DNA of 64,000 nt from Bacteroidetes bacterium UBA2664 (lineage in GTDB: Bacteria; Bacteroidota; Rhodothermia; Balneolales; Balneolaceae). The translations under genes and the position numbers were made by a program. Each line of letters starts with the position of its first letter. Positions within the stretch are counted from its first letter, which is position 1. This document shows, in pieces, positions 46,646 to 55,369 of the stretch. The notes below the pieces were generated by a model that worked only from the letters and a program-made list of their open reading frames with translations, was not told where the DNA came from and searched no databases. The stretch is from NCBI GenBank assembly GCA_002359315.1, contig DEMS01000008.1, positions 1 to 64,000 of the forward strand. Reading direction: 5' to 3'.

Positions 46646-48940
46646 ATGAGTACCTCTGAAAAAATAGAAATTGAAATAAGCAGTGGTGAAACCGCCGAAC
46701 TTTACATTGTAGCCGATGTGCCCGGCTCAATTCAAAAAATTGACGAAGCAGAAGCTTCTGAAAACCTGGAAGCACCACTTCAGCTACTTGAGGGTTATCA
46801 GTACGAATATCAAATAAACCTGGGTTATTCGCTTGCCAAAGATAAACAGGGCATAATCAGTCCTTCAAATATAAATTCATCTTCAGGCCGGCTATCGCCA
46901 AATATTTTTGTAGGTACTCTGGAGTTTGATGTACTTAATGACAAAAATGAGAAATGTGGTACAGTAGAGTTGGAGGTACAGTCCCGAAAAACAGATTATC
47001 GATCAGAGTACCGGTTTATGTTGGAGGAGATCACGGAAAAATGTACTGATCTGCTGATGCAGTACACCTCTCCGGCTAATCAGCCTTTTGATGTTGACCA
47101 TGACAACGATCCGAAAACGTTATATCAGCGATTTGCTTTTTTAAAGTCTGTTTTAGATTCCGAAAATTTCTGGACATCAGTTCACCGGATTACAACCAAT
47201 CCGGTAACGGCCTGGGTGCAGACTGAAGAAAACCGGGATATCCGCTCTGTAAGAAGAATGAACAGGAATGTTGTGCGACAGTTAGTCGGGTCGCCAAATA
47301 GAATACCACTGCCGGAAAATCATCCGCTTCGGAATCAGATGATATCAGTTCCCGAAAAAGTAATCACACGCGGTAAAATTGATTCGGTTGACACACCGGA
47401 AAACAGATTCATTAAATATGCACTGGAAACGTTTAAAACCTTGTGCGGGGATTTCAAAACAGCTTCCGGCAAAAATAGCAGACTGCATAAAGAGGCGAAG
47501 TTTTTAGAAGCAGAGCTGGAAGAAACCTTAAACCACTCCATCTTTTATAAGATCAGCCGTCCGGCTACATTGCCTCTTAACAGTCCGATTCTGCAGCGGA
47601 AAGAGGGATACAGAGAAGTGCTTCGGGTTTGGCTGATGATTAGTCTGGCAGCACGATTAACCTGGACGGGCGGTGAGGATGTGTATTCAGGAGGAAAAAG
47701 AGATGTAGCTGCACTTTATGAGTACTGGCTGTTTTTCAAGCTGCTGGATCTCCTTGAGTATCTATTCAAAGTAAAGGCACTGACACCAGAAAAGCTCATT
47801 GAAGAAACAGACGACAAGCTGGGACTTAAACTTAAGCAAGGGAAACATTTGCCTATTGAAGGAGTTTTTGAGACAGATAACCGGAGATTCCATATAAAGT
47901 TTTCTTTTAACAGAACATTTAGCGGAGATAATACATATCCGTCAGGAGGTAGCTGGACTCGCTCGATGCGCCCTGATTACACACTAACGATCTGGCCATT
48001 TGGAATTAATGAAAGAAAGGCTGAAAAGGAGGAATTAATTGTTCATTTACATTTTGATGCAAAATATAAAGTTGAAAATCTATCAAGTTTATTTGGCCGT
48101 GAAGAAGCAGAACATGATGAGGACAAAAGAGAAGAGTTTTTAAATCAGGAAAAAGATGAGCAAAATGCAGGAAGATATACCCGGGCTGATCTTTTAAAAA
48201 TGCATTCATACCGTGATTCAATCAGAAGAACAGCTGGTGCTTACATTTTATATCCCGGTGGTGACGGAGTGAAAGAATGGAGGGGATATCATGAAATAAT
48301 CCCAGGTCTCGGAGCTTTTACAATGAAGCCAAATCGTGATGATGACGGCAGTTCAGCATTAAGTTTGTTTCTCAAAGATGTTATTAAGCATTTTAAGAAC
48401 CGAACTTCGCAGATGGAGAAATTTTCATTCAGCAGATATGAAATTCATGAGCAGGAAATTCCCTATACATTTGAGAAAGAAATACCTGAATTTTTAAATG
48501 ACAAAAAACTTATACCGGATGAGGTTTATGTGGTTGCTGGATATTATAATGATATTCATCAACTAAACTGGATTCTTGATAAGGGTCTCTATAATGTAAG
48601 GTATGGCACAGGTAGAGGCGGAGTTAAACTTACCAGGAAAACTGTATCAGTATCTTATTTGCTGCTTCGTGGCCCTGATTCATTAATAACTGATCAAATA
48701 TTTCAGCTCAGAAGAGGCGGTCCAAAAATATACAGTTCATCTGAACTTATCGAGGCAGGATATCCAAGAAAAGAACAGCCATATAGTTACCTGGTGTATG
48801 AAATTGAGAAGCCGGTACAAGTCGAATTTAAAAACCGTAAATGGGACTTTAGAAAAATGAAGGGATACAACCCATCAAGAGGCAAATCAACTGCACCAGT
48901 ATTTTTGTCATTAATGGAGATGATGCAAGCAGAAATCTGA
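46646..48940 (+). CDS. mcrC: McrC-type nuclease partner (DUF2357 protein)
   Basis: 764 residues, starting 3 bases after mcrB. The DUF2357 N-terminal part (about 1-330) is followed by a PD-(D/E)xK-like nuclease domain. Probable active-site segment: LHFDAKYKV near residue 468, with acidic residues before it in MRPDYTLTI. Members of this group are the endonuclease partners of McrB-like GTPases (LlaJI/McrC-like). The pair forms a type IV, modification-dependent restriction system against foreign DNA. Specificity is unknown. Confidence 0.82.
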   Translation: MSTSEKIEIEISSGETAELYIVADVPGSIQKIDEAEASENLEAPLQLLEGYQYEYQINLGYSLAKDKQGIISPSNINSSSGRLSPNIFVGTLEFDVLNDKNEKCGTVELEVQSRKTDYRSEYRFMLEEITEKCTDLLMQYTSPANQPFDVDHDNDPKTLYQRFAFLKSVLDSENFWTSVHRITTNPVTAWVQTEENRDIRSVRRMNRNVVRQLVGSPNRIPLPENHPLRNQMISVPEKVITRGKIDSVDTPENRFIKYALETFKTLCGDFKTASGKNSRLHKEAKFLEAELEETLNHSIFYKISRPATLPLNSPILQRKEGYREVLRVWLMISLAARLTWTGGEDVYSGGKRDVAALYEYWLFFKLLDLLEYLFKVKALTPEKLIEETDDKLGLKLKQGKHLPIEGVFETDNRRFHIKFSFNRTFSGDNTYPSGGSWTRSMRPDYTLTIWPFGINERKAEKEELIVHLHFDAKYKVENLSSLFGREEAEHDEDKREEFLNQEKDEQNAGRYTRADLLKMHSYRDSIRRTAGAYILYPGGDGVKEWRGYHEIIPGLGAFTMKPNRDDDGSSALSLFLKDVIKHFKNRTSQMEKFSFSRYEIHEQEIPYTFEKEIPEFLNDKKLIPDEVYVVAGYYNDIHQLNWILDKGLYNVRYGTGRGGVKLTRKTVSVSYLLLRGPDSLITDQIFQLRRGGPKIYSSSELIEAGYPRKEQPYSYLVYEIEKPVQVEFKNRKWDFRKMKGYNPSRGKSTAPVFLSLMEMMQAEI

Positions 48941-49436
48941 TTGAGTCTATTGCAGAACAAAGATAATTTGTGATTGGCTAAATCTTGATGCTTTCATGCC
49001 AATTTCGATTAAGTTTAATGAATAATAATCGACAGAAAGCTCTAGTTTATATTAATTCAGTTTATTTAGGGAAAGATTAATATTTAAAAATACTATTACG
49101 GTCAAATTTTGATCATTTGGCTATTGGTGTGGTAGAATTGGGACAATACAAGAAAGTAATCAAATATAATCTATAGGAATTAAGCTTGTCAAAGACAATG
49201 GCATGCTTGATTTTCTTATCTAAATGGGGATTTAAAACATTTCGTAAGAACTAAAAAACAAATCCGCATCCAGTTCCCATGATTGTCTATCAGTATGATT
49301 ACTGTAATTATTTAATCCAATTATCTGTCCTTGAGGGCGTTTTATATGTCCATAATCCCTTCACCGTTGTGATATTGAATGATTTAGATTATAATTTAAC
49401 CTGATTATAGGTGGAGTGGTAAGGGTATAATCAGAT
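48941..49436. other. AT-rich gene-free stretch between McrBC and the nuclease cassette
   Basis: 496 bases without a convincing gene on either strand. The only structure I see is the imperfect hairpin at its right end (49395-49447). Confidence 0.6.
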
Positions 49437-49447
49437 GTTATACCGCA
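49395..49447 (+). repeat. attC-like short hairpin and cassette start boundary
   Basis: TTTAAC is followed by CTGATTATA (49401-49409), 16 bases, TATAATCAG (49426-49434), AT, then GTTATACCGCA (49437-49447). The arms pair perfectly except for two unpaired bases next to the GTT, as integron attC sites do, but the site is shorter than usual (about 50 bases). Confidence 0.4.
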
Positions 49448-49497
49448 CGATATTCATAGTCTATTGACGATATTTTTTTCCAAAAACAGATTAAAAA

Positions 49498-50556
49498 ATG
49501 TATCAAAAAACTGTTGACCAATTAAAGAAAGTACTGAAATCTCTCGATTATGGAGAGGATGCGGAAATTGCAGAAATAAATGATTCAAAGAATGAGGTAT
49601 TAGAGAGATATCAACCTATTTTTTCACTTGAACACATTCCACAATTAACAGCAGAAGAGTTTAAAAGCTTTTTGTTATATCAAAACAATAAGCATTGGAA
49701 GGCTATCCACCGTCAGGGCGGTTTAATAACTGAAGACATGGAAACACTTCGCAAAGCCCTGAAATTACTCCTTGACGAGACGATACCAATTGAGAATAGA
49801 TTGAAAAAAATTCGTCCCAAAAACAAAGATCCAATGGTGAAGGGACTTGCCAGGTCAGTAATAACTCCCATTTTGTTAGTAGCCTATCCAAACAAATATG
49901 GAGTACTTAACCAAATTTCTGAAAATGCCCTCAAAGAATTGAACTTATGGCCAGATTTCGACAGAGGTGTAGATTTTGCTACCAAATATACAGAAGTGAA
50001 TAAAATCCTGTTGGACATCAGTCAACAACTGAGTATTGATCTCTGGACTTTGGATGCCTTATGGTGGAGAATCGGTGATGAAACTGATGAGGAAACAGAT
50101 AAAGATGAAGCTATAAATACTGAACAAGTTGAAGACCCATTAATTTTCGGCTTAGAAAAATATCTACACGAATTTCTTCGAGATAATTGGGAGCAAACAG
50201 AAATAGGCAACGAATGGAATTTATATGAAGAAGATGGAGAAGAAGTCGGATTCAAGTACCGAACCGATGTCGGGGAAATAGATTTACTTGCAAAACATAA
50301 ACGAAAAAATGAGTGGCTGGTAATAGAGTTAAAAAGAGGTAGGATTAGTGATATAGCAGTTGGTCAGGCGCTACGCTATCGTGGTTGGGTAAGAAAACGT
50401 CTTGCAGCTCACAATGAAAAGGTAAAAACACTAATCATTGGTTATGAGAACGATGATAAACTATTATATGCGCTTGACGGCTTAGATGACATCGACTTTT
50501 TGGTTTATAAAGTTTCCTTTTCACTGGAAAAACCTGATTTTGATATAAGTACATGA
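49498..50556 (+). CDS. NucS-like PD-(D/E)xK endonuclease on a putative integron cassette
   Basis: 352 residues. N-terminal alpha domain (about 1-190) with FLLYQNNKHWKAIHRQ and ITPILLVAYPNKYGVLN, resembling the middle part of the McrB protein at 44.1 kb. An acidic linker follows. The C-terminal DUF91/NucS-type nuclease (about 240-350) has Asp in VGEIDLLAKH and ExK in WLVIELKRGRI (about 258-280), then AVGQALRYRGWV. The gene alone fills the segment between two 11-base complementary ends (49437-49447 and 50557-50567), as one gene fills an integron cassette. Likely a defence nuclease acting alone or with McrBC, which is inference. Confidence 0.75.
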   Translation: MYQKTVDQLKKVLKSLDYGEDAEIAEINDSKNEVLERYQPIFSLEHIPQLTAEEFKSFLLYQNNKHWKAIHRQGGLITEDMETLRKALKLLLDETIPIENRLKKIRPKNKDPMVKGLARSVITPILLVAYPNKYGVLNQISENALKELNLWPDFDRGVDFATKYTEVNKILLDISQQLSIDLWTLDALWWRIGDETDEETDKDEAINTEQVEDPLIFGLEKYLHEFLRDNWEQTEIGNEWNLYEEDGEEVGFKYRTDVGEIDLLAKHKRKNEWLVIELKRGRISDIAVGQALRYRGWVRKRLAAHNEKVKTLIIGYENDDKLLYALDGLDDIDFLVYKVSFSLEKPDFDIST

Positions 50557-50654
50557 TGCGGTATAACAAGCAAGCATTTCGTGCGGACGGGTAAGCGTTT
50601 GTTGCTTATATTCTTAGATGGTCGCCCCGACGTACAAATGCCAGGCCGTTAATG
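50557..50654 (+). other. attC-like integron recombination site
   Basis: Starts TGCGGTATAAC and ends GTTAATG at 50648-50654. Inner arms GCATTT/AAATGC and GTGCG/CGTAC pair with one extra base, and CGGG/CCCG lie further in. A variable middle contains its own hairpin TAAGC/GCTTA. The leading 11 bases are complementary to the start of the cassette (49437-49447), as when a circular cassette is inserted. No integrase is in the window. Confidence 0.6.
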
Positions 50655-50786
50655 TCGTAACACTGATCTAAGTGGGGACATCTTTTTTTATAGATCAAGC
50701 ATCCCAATCAGAACTCTACATACATTAGAATGAAATAAACCGGATGATTATATTACCACCTCATCTTAACAAAACAAGGGGTCGAT

Positions 50787-52082
50787 ATGAAAAGACGTGA
50801 TTTTGTTAAATTGTTAGGGGCCGGAGGTACTGCACTGACTCTTCCTGCATCTCTGGCCGGAGCATCAGGCATTGGCACTGGAAAGCCAACCCCAATGCAT
50901 ACAACGCTTCAGTCTACGGGCGGCGGAGTTGGAATGGACCGCCAAGTTCAGATCTATATGGCCGGAAGGTTGGCCGGACAAAAACCGGACTATCCGGTTT
51001 CTGTGGATGATCTGGAGAAAAAAGCTGCAGAAATGATGAAACCCGAAGCGTATGGCTATGTGGCAGGCGGGGCAGGGGCTGAGCGAACCATGCAGTATAA
51101 CAGGAATGCGTTTACACGATACAGGATTTTGCCGCGAATGCTTCGTGATGTAGCCTCCCGCGATCTGAGCGTGAACCTATTTGGGCAAAAACTACCTTAT
51201 CCGGTACTATTGGCTCCCATTGGAGTTCAATCAATCATTCACCCGGAGGCCGAAGAGGCAACAGCAAAAGCGGCTGCATCTTTGGGGGTGCCGATGGTGT
51301 GCAGCACAGTTTCGTCTAAACCCATGGAGCTTATCGGCGGAATCAAAAAAGATGTCCCAAACTGGTTTCAATTATATTGGCCCAAAAATACTGAATTGGC
51401 AGTAAGTCTTGTGGAAAGAGCAGAAAAAGCCGGTTTTGGAGCGATTGTTGTAACGCTGGATACCTACCTGCTTGCCTGGCGAGAGCGTGATATTCAGCAG
51501 GCATACCTACCCTTTTTATATGGTGACGGACTTGCTAATTATTTCACCGACCCTGTGTTTCAATCTATACTTGGCAGTGACCCCGCAGAGAACCCGATGG
51601 ATGCCATTCAGCTTTTTGCCGGAATCGGTACGAATGCTTCAGTGACCTGGGACGACCTGAAAATTTTAAGGGAGTCCACAAACCTGCCCATCGTCCTGAA
51701 GGGAATACTTCATCCTGAAGATGCCAGGCTGGCAATGCAATATAATATGGATGGCATTATTGTCTCAAATCATGGCGGCAGGCAGGTTGACGGCTCGGTG
51801 GCATCACTGGATATGCTCCCGGAAGTGGTCAAGGTGGTGGATGGTGCCATTCCCGTACTCTTTGACAGCGGAATACGGCGTGGTGCTGATGCATTCATCG
51901 CACTTGCATTGGGTGCAGATGCCGTACTGATTGGCCGGCCTTATGCATATGGACTGGCCACCAACGGCGAGCAGGGTGTCCGTGATGTATTACACAACTT
52001 TATCGCCGATTTTGATCTGACGATGGGCCTTGCCGGAGTCAAAAAAAGCACGGAGATACGTAGAGACTATTTGTCCGGTTGA
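50787..52082 (+). CDS. FMN-dependent alpha-hydroxy-acid oxidase/dehydrogenase, exported
   Basis: 431 residues. N-terminal Tat-like signal (KRRDFVKLLGAGGTALTLPASLAGA). FMN TIM-barrel of the lactate/glycolate oxidase family: YGYVAGGAGAERTM, LLAPIGVQSIIHPEAE, WFQLYWPKN, VVTLDTYLLAWRERD, and the catalytic SNHGGRQVDGSVASLDMLPEV with His as base, then DSGIRRGADAFIALALGADAVLIGRPY. It oxidises an L-2-hydroxy acid, probably lactate. Which electron acceptor it uses is not visible. It reads in the same direction as the cassette gene but lies outside it. Confidence 0.88.
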   Translation: MKRRDFVKLLGAGGTALTLPASLAGASGIGTGKPTPMHTTLQSTGGGVGMDRQVQIYMAGRLAGQKPDYPVSVDDLEKKAAEMMKPEAYGYVAGGAGAERTMQYNRNAFTRYRILPRMLRDVASRDLSVNLFGQKLPYPVLLAPIGVQSIIHPEAEEATAKAAASLGVPMVCSTVSSKPMELIGGIKKDVPNWFQLYWPKNTELAVSLVERAEKAGFGAIVVTLDTYLLAWRERDIQQAYLPFLYGDGLANYFTDPVFQSILGSDPAENPMDAIQLFAGIGTNASVTWDDLKILRESTNLPIVLKGILHPEDARLAMQYNMDGIIVSNHGGRQVDGSVASLDMLPEVVKVVDGAIPVLFDSGIRRGADAFIALALGADAVLIGRPYAYGLATNGEQGVRDVLHNFIADFDLTMGLAGVKKSTEIRRDYLSG

Positions 52083-52198
52083 GGTCAAACAGAATGTGTA
52101 CCTCAATAGTGACTTATGAATCTTCATCACTTCATTTATTTTATTTCGTTTGAATACTATGACAAATAGCTGTCACATGACGTTCTTATTATCCAGGC

Positions 52199-53092
52199 AT
52201 GGACAGCCCAAAACCCATCACCCCAAACCTGTTTGAACCGCAGCCGCTGCTCGAGAACCGTCTCGGTGCTGAGCGATTTGAGGCGATTCCGCAAAAGCCC
52301 GGAGTGTACCGCTTTTATGACGCCTCTGGAGAGCTGCTTTATGTGGGAAAGGCGAAGAACCTGAGGAGGCGCCTGTTCAGCTACAAGCGGGCCGTTGCCG
52401 GAAAGGTGTCGCGAAAAGTGGCGCGCCTCATCAGTCGGATCAGCGAAATGGTGTGGGTGGAGACAGAGTCCGAACAGGAGGCGCTGCTTTTGGAGAACCG
52501 GATGATTCGGGGGGATCGCCCGCCATTTAACCACGCCAACAAGGAGCCTGAAACCTACTATTTTGTCTACCTCAAACCGGATGAAAAATCAGGCTTGGAA
52601 TTTCGCCTGGCCATGCGGATTCACGAGGAGACAGAGGAGTCGTACTGGTACGGCTGTTTTAAAGGCCATCGGCTCGTGCGACAAAGTTTTGGGTGCCTGC
52701 TTCGGCTATTATGGATGGCTGAACACAATGTGAGCGATCCGATGTTCCTGCCGGTGCAACTCTCACGGAACCTCACACCCATGCGGTACCGGCTGCTCCT
52801 GTCCGACCACTCTCATAATCCCGGAAGCAAACAACGTTTACCATCAGACCTCATCCACTTCTGGATAACCGGGGAGAGCTGTGAAATCCTGGATTGGTTT
52901 GTGGTGCAGATCGAGTGTGGGAAAAAGCTGCCGCTGTTTCACAGGCTGCATATCGAAAATCACCTGGAGATCCTAAAGCATTTTTATGATACTAAACTGG
53001 TTCCTCATCGGTCCATGCGGGGAGAGAAAACAAGGATAGAACAGGATGAGGTGGATGATATGATCATCCTGAATCATCCGCTCCTGTCTTAA
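52199..53092 (+). CDS. GIY-YIG nuclease, UvrC/Cho-like
   Basis: 297 residues. A GIY-YIG domain (about 30-115) with PGVYRFYDASGELLYVGKAKNLRRRL, GVY at 35-37 and YVG at 48-50, and the Glu of ALLLENRMI. The C-terminal part (about 130-297) is not recognised, and there is no helix-hairpin-helix, so it is not full UvrC (about 600). It resembles Cho or the exonuclease-associated GIY-YIG proteins. Probably cuts damaged DNA 3' to a lesion; inference. Confidence 0.75.
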   Translation: MDSPKPITPNLFEPQPLLENRLGAERFEAIPQKPGVYRFYDASGELLYVGKAKNLRRRLFSYKRAVAGKVSRKVARLISRISEMVWVETESEQEALLLENRMIRGDRPPFNHANKEPETYYFVYLKPDEKSGLEFRLAMRIHEETEESYWYGCFKGHRLVRQSFGCLLRLLWMAEHNVSDPMFLPVQLSRNLTPMRYRLLLSDHSHNPGSKQRLPSDLIHFWITGESCEILDWFVVQIECGKKLPLFHRLHIENHLEILKHFYDTKLVPHRSMRGEKTRIEQDEVDDMIILNHPLLS

Positions 53093-53163
53093 ATATCAAA
53101 ATATATATGATTACACCATCACCGATTGAAAAGGTCAACCCATCTCCTAAACCCGATCTCAAG

Positions 53164-54249
53164 TCACTTTTTGCTTCTTGATCCCGAACGCTTTGACTTA
53201 CTTGCGCCTTTTTTTGTAGGCTTTGAATCATTCCGGTTTGAGCTTCTACCGGGCTTGGGCGCAGATCGTGTGGTGCCGGATTTTCGGCCGCCGGTTGTTT
53301 TGCCGGTGCCTTTCCTGACACCTTTCTTTTTGTCCTTTTTGTTTTCCGCAATTTTGGCGTCTGAGCGGCTTCGGCTGTTCCGCGGTTTGCCTTTTGTGGA
53401 TTTTGCAGAATCCGACTTCCCGGAACCCGATTTTGGGGAATCCACTCCACCCGCATCACCCGACGGCTTTTTCCTGGGCGATCCCGATCCACCCGGTGCA
53501 CCGGAAGCACTTCGCTTCTTGGCCGATCGCGGGGACGCTTCCTTCCGTGACCCCTTAACGGCCTGTAATAGTGAGGCGATCTCAGAATCAGTCAAAAACC
53601 GCCAGCTGCCGGGGGGAATACCATTCAGATCGATATTCATCACACGGATACGCTTTAACCGTGTCACGCCATAACCCAAGACCTCACAAACCCGCCGAAT
53701 TTGTCGGTTCAAACCCTGATTCAGGACAACCCGAATGGTATAAGTATTAATTTTTTCTACCGTGCAACGACGGGTCATCACTCCAAGAATCGAAACCCCC
53801 TCTGCCATCTGACGGATAAACTGGGTTGTCACCGGCTTGTCAACCGAAACGATATACTCTTTGTCGTGTTTATTACTGGCGCGCAGAATTTTATTAACAA
53901 TATCCCCGTCGTCGGTGAACAATATCAGCCCCTCTGAATCTTTGTCGAGGCGTCCAACCGGGAATACACGTCCGCCGTGGTACATCAGGGCTTTCAGAAT
54001 ATTATCGGGATCGTTGCGATCGGTTGTGGATGTAATTCCAACGGGCTTGTTGTAGGCCAGATAAATACGCTGAGTACGCATTTCAACCGAGTTTCCATTC
54101 ACCAGAACGTGATCCTCCTGTGAAACCAAATCGCCGAGCTTTGCAGCCTTCCCGTTCACACGTACATTGCCGCTTTTAATAAAACGGTCTGCTTCCCGGC
54201 GGGAACAGATTCCGGCATCACTGATGAATTTGTTAAGTCGAACAGACAC
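53164..54249 (-). CDS. rluF: 23S rRNA/tRNA pseudouridine synthase RluF-like, with basic tail
   Basis: 361 residues. S4 RNA-binding domain (about 1-60, VRLNKFISDAGICSRREADRFI), then the RsuA-family synthase with catalytic Asp102 in VGRLDKDSEGLILFT and GLNRQIRRVCEVLGY. The core ends near 236. The last ~125 residues are Lys/Arg/Ser/Gly-rich and presumably disordered, RNA-binding. RluF modifies position 2604 of 23S rRNA; specificity here is inferred from family. Confidence 0.85.
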   Translation of the reverse strand: MSVRLNKFISDAGICSRREADRFIKSGNVRVNGKAAKLGDLVSQEDHVLVNGNSVEMRTQRIYLAYNKPVGITSTTDRNDPDNILKALMYHGGRVFPVGRLDKDSEGLILFTDDGDIVNKILRASNKHDKEYIVSVDKPVTTQFIRQMAEGVSILGVMTRRCTVEKINTYTIRVVLNQGLNRQIRRVCEVLGYGVTRLKRIRVMNIDLNGIPPGSWRFLTDSEIASLLQAVKGSRKEASPRSAKKRSASGAPGGSGSPRKKPSGDAGGVDSPKSGSGKSDSAKSTKGKPRNSRSRSDAKIAENKKDKKKGVRKGTGKTTGGRKSGTTRSAPKPGRSSNRNDSKPTKKGASKSKRSGSRSKK

Positions 54250-54382
54250 GATTATTTATTGGATTTGAGTTTGGCAAAAGGGCAGAAACATTACTATCAA
54301 CCGGATACAAAATACCTAAAAACATGCAATGTATTACCACACATAAGCCAGTTGTTAACTTCTCCCCAATGGCGATGGTTGA

Positions 54383-54772
54383 TTATCCTCTTTTTATTGA
54401 ATTCTTCTTCAGATAATCCCGTAGTTCATCCTTTGAAACGCTCCCTTTCGCCAAATCCATCATGATGGCAAACAGGCCTTTCTTATCTGCATTAAGCTGA
54501 TATCCATTTCCATATAGAAAAATATACATCGCAATCAGCGCTGTTCGTTTGTTACCATCATAAAACGGGTGATTCTGACAAAGATGATATCCATAAGCTG
54601 CTGCCATGTGGAAAAGATCTTCATGAATATACTTCCCTTCTATACTCATCTCCGGCTGGGCTAATGCAGATTCCAATAGTTTCTCATCCCGAACACCTAT
54701 TTTCCCACCGTACCGAGAAAGCTGATCTTGATGAAAGATTAAAATCGTATCCTTTTTCAAGAATTTGATCAT
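54383..54772 (-). CDS. doc: Doc/Fic-family toxin (death-on-curing type)
   Basis: 129 residues. Doc Fic motif HPFYDGNKR (68-76) with HMAAAYGYHLCQN before it. The standard HxFx(D/N)xNKR motif of Doc kinases that phosphorylate elongation factor Tu is kept. Overlaps its antitoxin upstream by 4 bases. Confidence 0.87.
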   Translation of the reverse strand: MIKFLKKDTILIFHQDQLSRYGGKIGVRDEKLLESALAQPEMSIEGKYIHEDLFHMAAAYGYHLCQNHPFYDGNKRTALIAMYIFLYGNGYQLNADKKGLFAIMMDLAKGSVSKDELRDYLKKNSIKRG

Positions 54773-54990
54773 TCTGCCAATGCTTTCAAGACATCTTTAT
54801 AGTCAGTGTTGAGCTGTCGATAAGCTTCTGCCCACTCTTCAAACTCAGGATCGACAGGCCTGAGTTCCAGGTTCGAGCCTTTGCGTTCAATACTGATTTT
54901 ATCACCGGTTTTGAGATGTAATTCATCAATCAACTGTTTTGGCAGTATGACACCTAAACTGTTTCCGACTTTTCGAATTTTACCTTCCAT
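54769..54990 (-). CDS. AbrB/MazE-family antitoxin
   Basis: 73 residues. SpoVT/AbrB swapped-hairpin domain: EGKIRKVGNSLGVILPKQLIDELHLKTGDKISIER. Antitoxin for the Doc gene and a DNA binder for autoregulation. The candidate operator lies just upstream. Confidence 0.86.
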   Translation of the reverse strand: MEGKIRKVGNSLGVILPKQLIDELHLKTGDKISIERKGSNLELRPVDPEFEEWAEAYRQLNTDYKDVLKALAE

Positions 54991-55005
54991 TTTATCTATT
55001 CTTTA

Positions 55006-55036
55006 TAAGTTATAATAATGTTATTACAAATTACTT
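55006..55036. promoter_or_regulatory. Candidate operator of the AbrB/Doc pair
   Basis: Perfect TAATAA-TG-TTATTA (55013-55026), flanked by outer TAAGT and ACTTA arms, ending about 46 bases upstream of the antitoxin start. Confidence 0.5.
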
Positions 55037-55144
55037 AATTATACAACGAGAAATTACGACCTTTCCGTACCTCATGGTTGCGATAATGATGCTTGGATTA
55101 ACTCATCAGCTATAGTAATATTCAATATGATGTTGCATTAAACC

Positions 55145-55309
55145 ATGGACTCTTTGAAAAATACCAATTAGCGCCTCATCATCATCTGCATCGTTTTAAC
55201 TTTTATGACCGGCTGGCTTTGGCTGAAAGTTGCCGATCTGGAATCAACGGTTCAGGAACAGGCAGAGGCCAACCCATTTAATCAGGATTTCTCCCCTCGT
55301 GAAGAATAG
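55145..55309 (+). pseudogene. Small membrane protein gene interrupted by an amber codon
   Basis: ATG 55145 (MDSLKNTN) meets TAG at 55169-55171. The same frame then continues as a good single-helix membrane protein (RLIIICIVLTFMTGWLWLK, then ADLESTVQEQAEANPF) to TAG 55307. Without the amber it would be a normal ~54-residue anchored protein. Either a pseudogene or a wrongly chosen start. The rest of 54991-55369 shows no other gene. Confidence 0.45.
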
Positions 55310-55369
55310 GATTAATTCCCCGGCTTTAGTAATATCCCGTTTATGCTCAACTGTAAATGAATTGTAAAA

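Noticed and set aside
50787..52082. The hydroxyacid oxidase as a second integron cassette
   Set aside because: No attC-like site follows it, it has normal composition, and the sequence after its stop shows no R-type core site.
52199..53092. Calling the GIY-YIG protein full UvrC
   Set aside because: It has half the usual length and lacks the UvrB-binding and helix-hairpin-helix parts.
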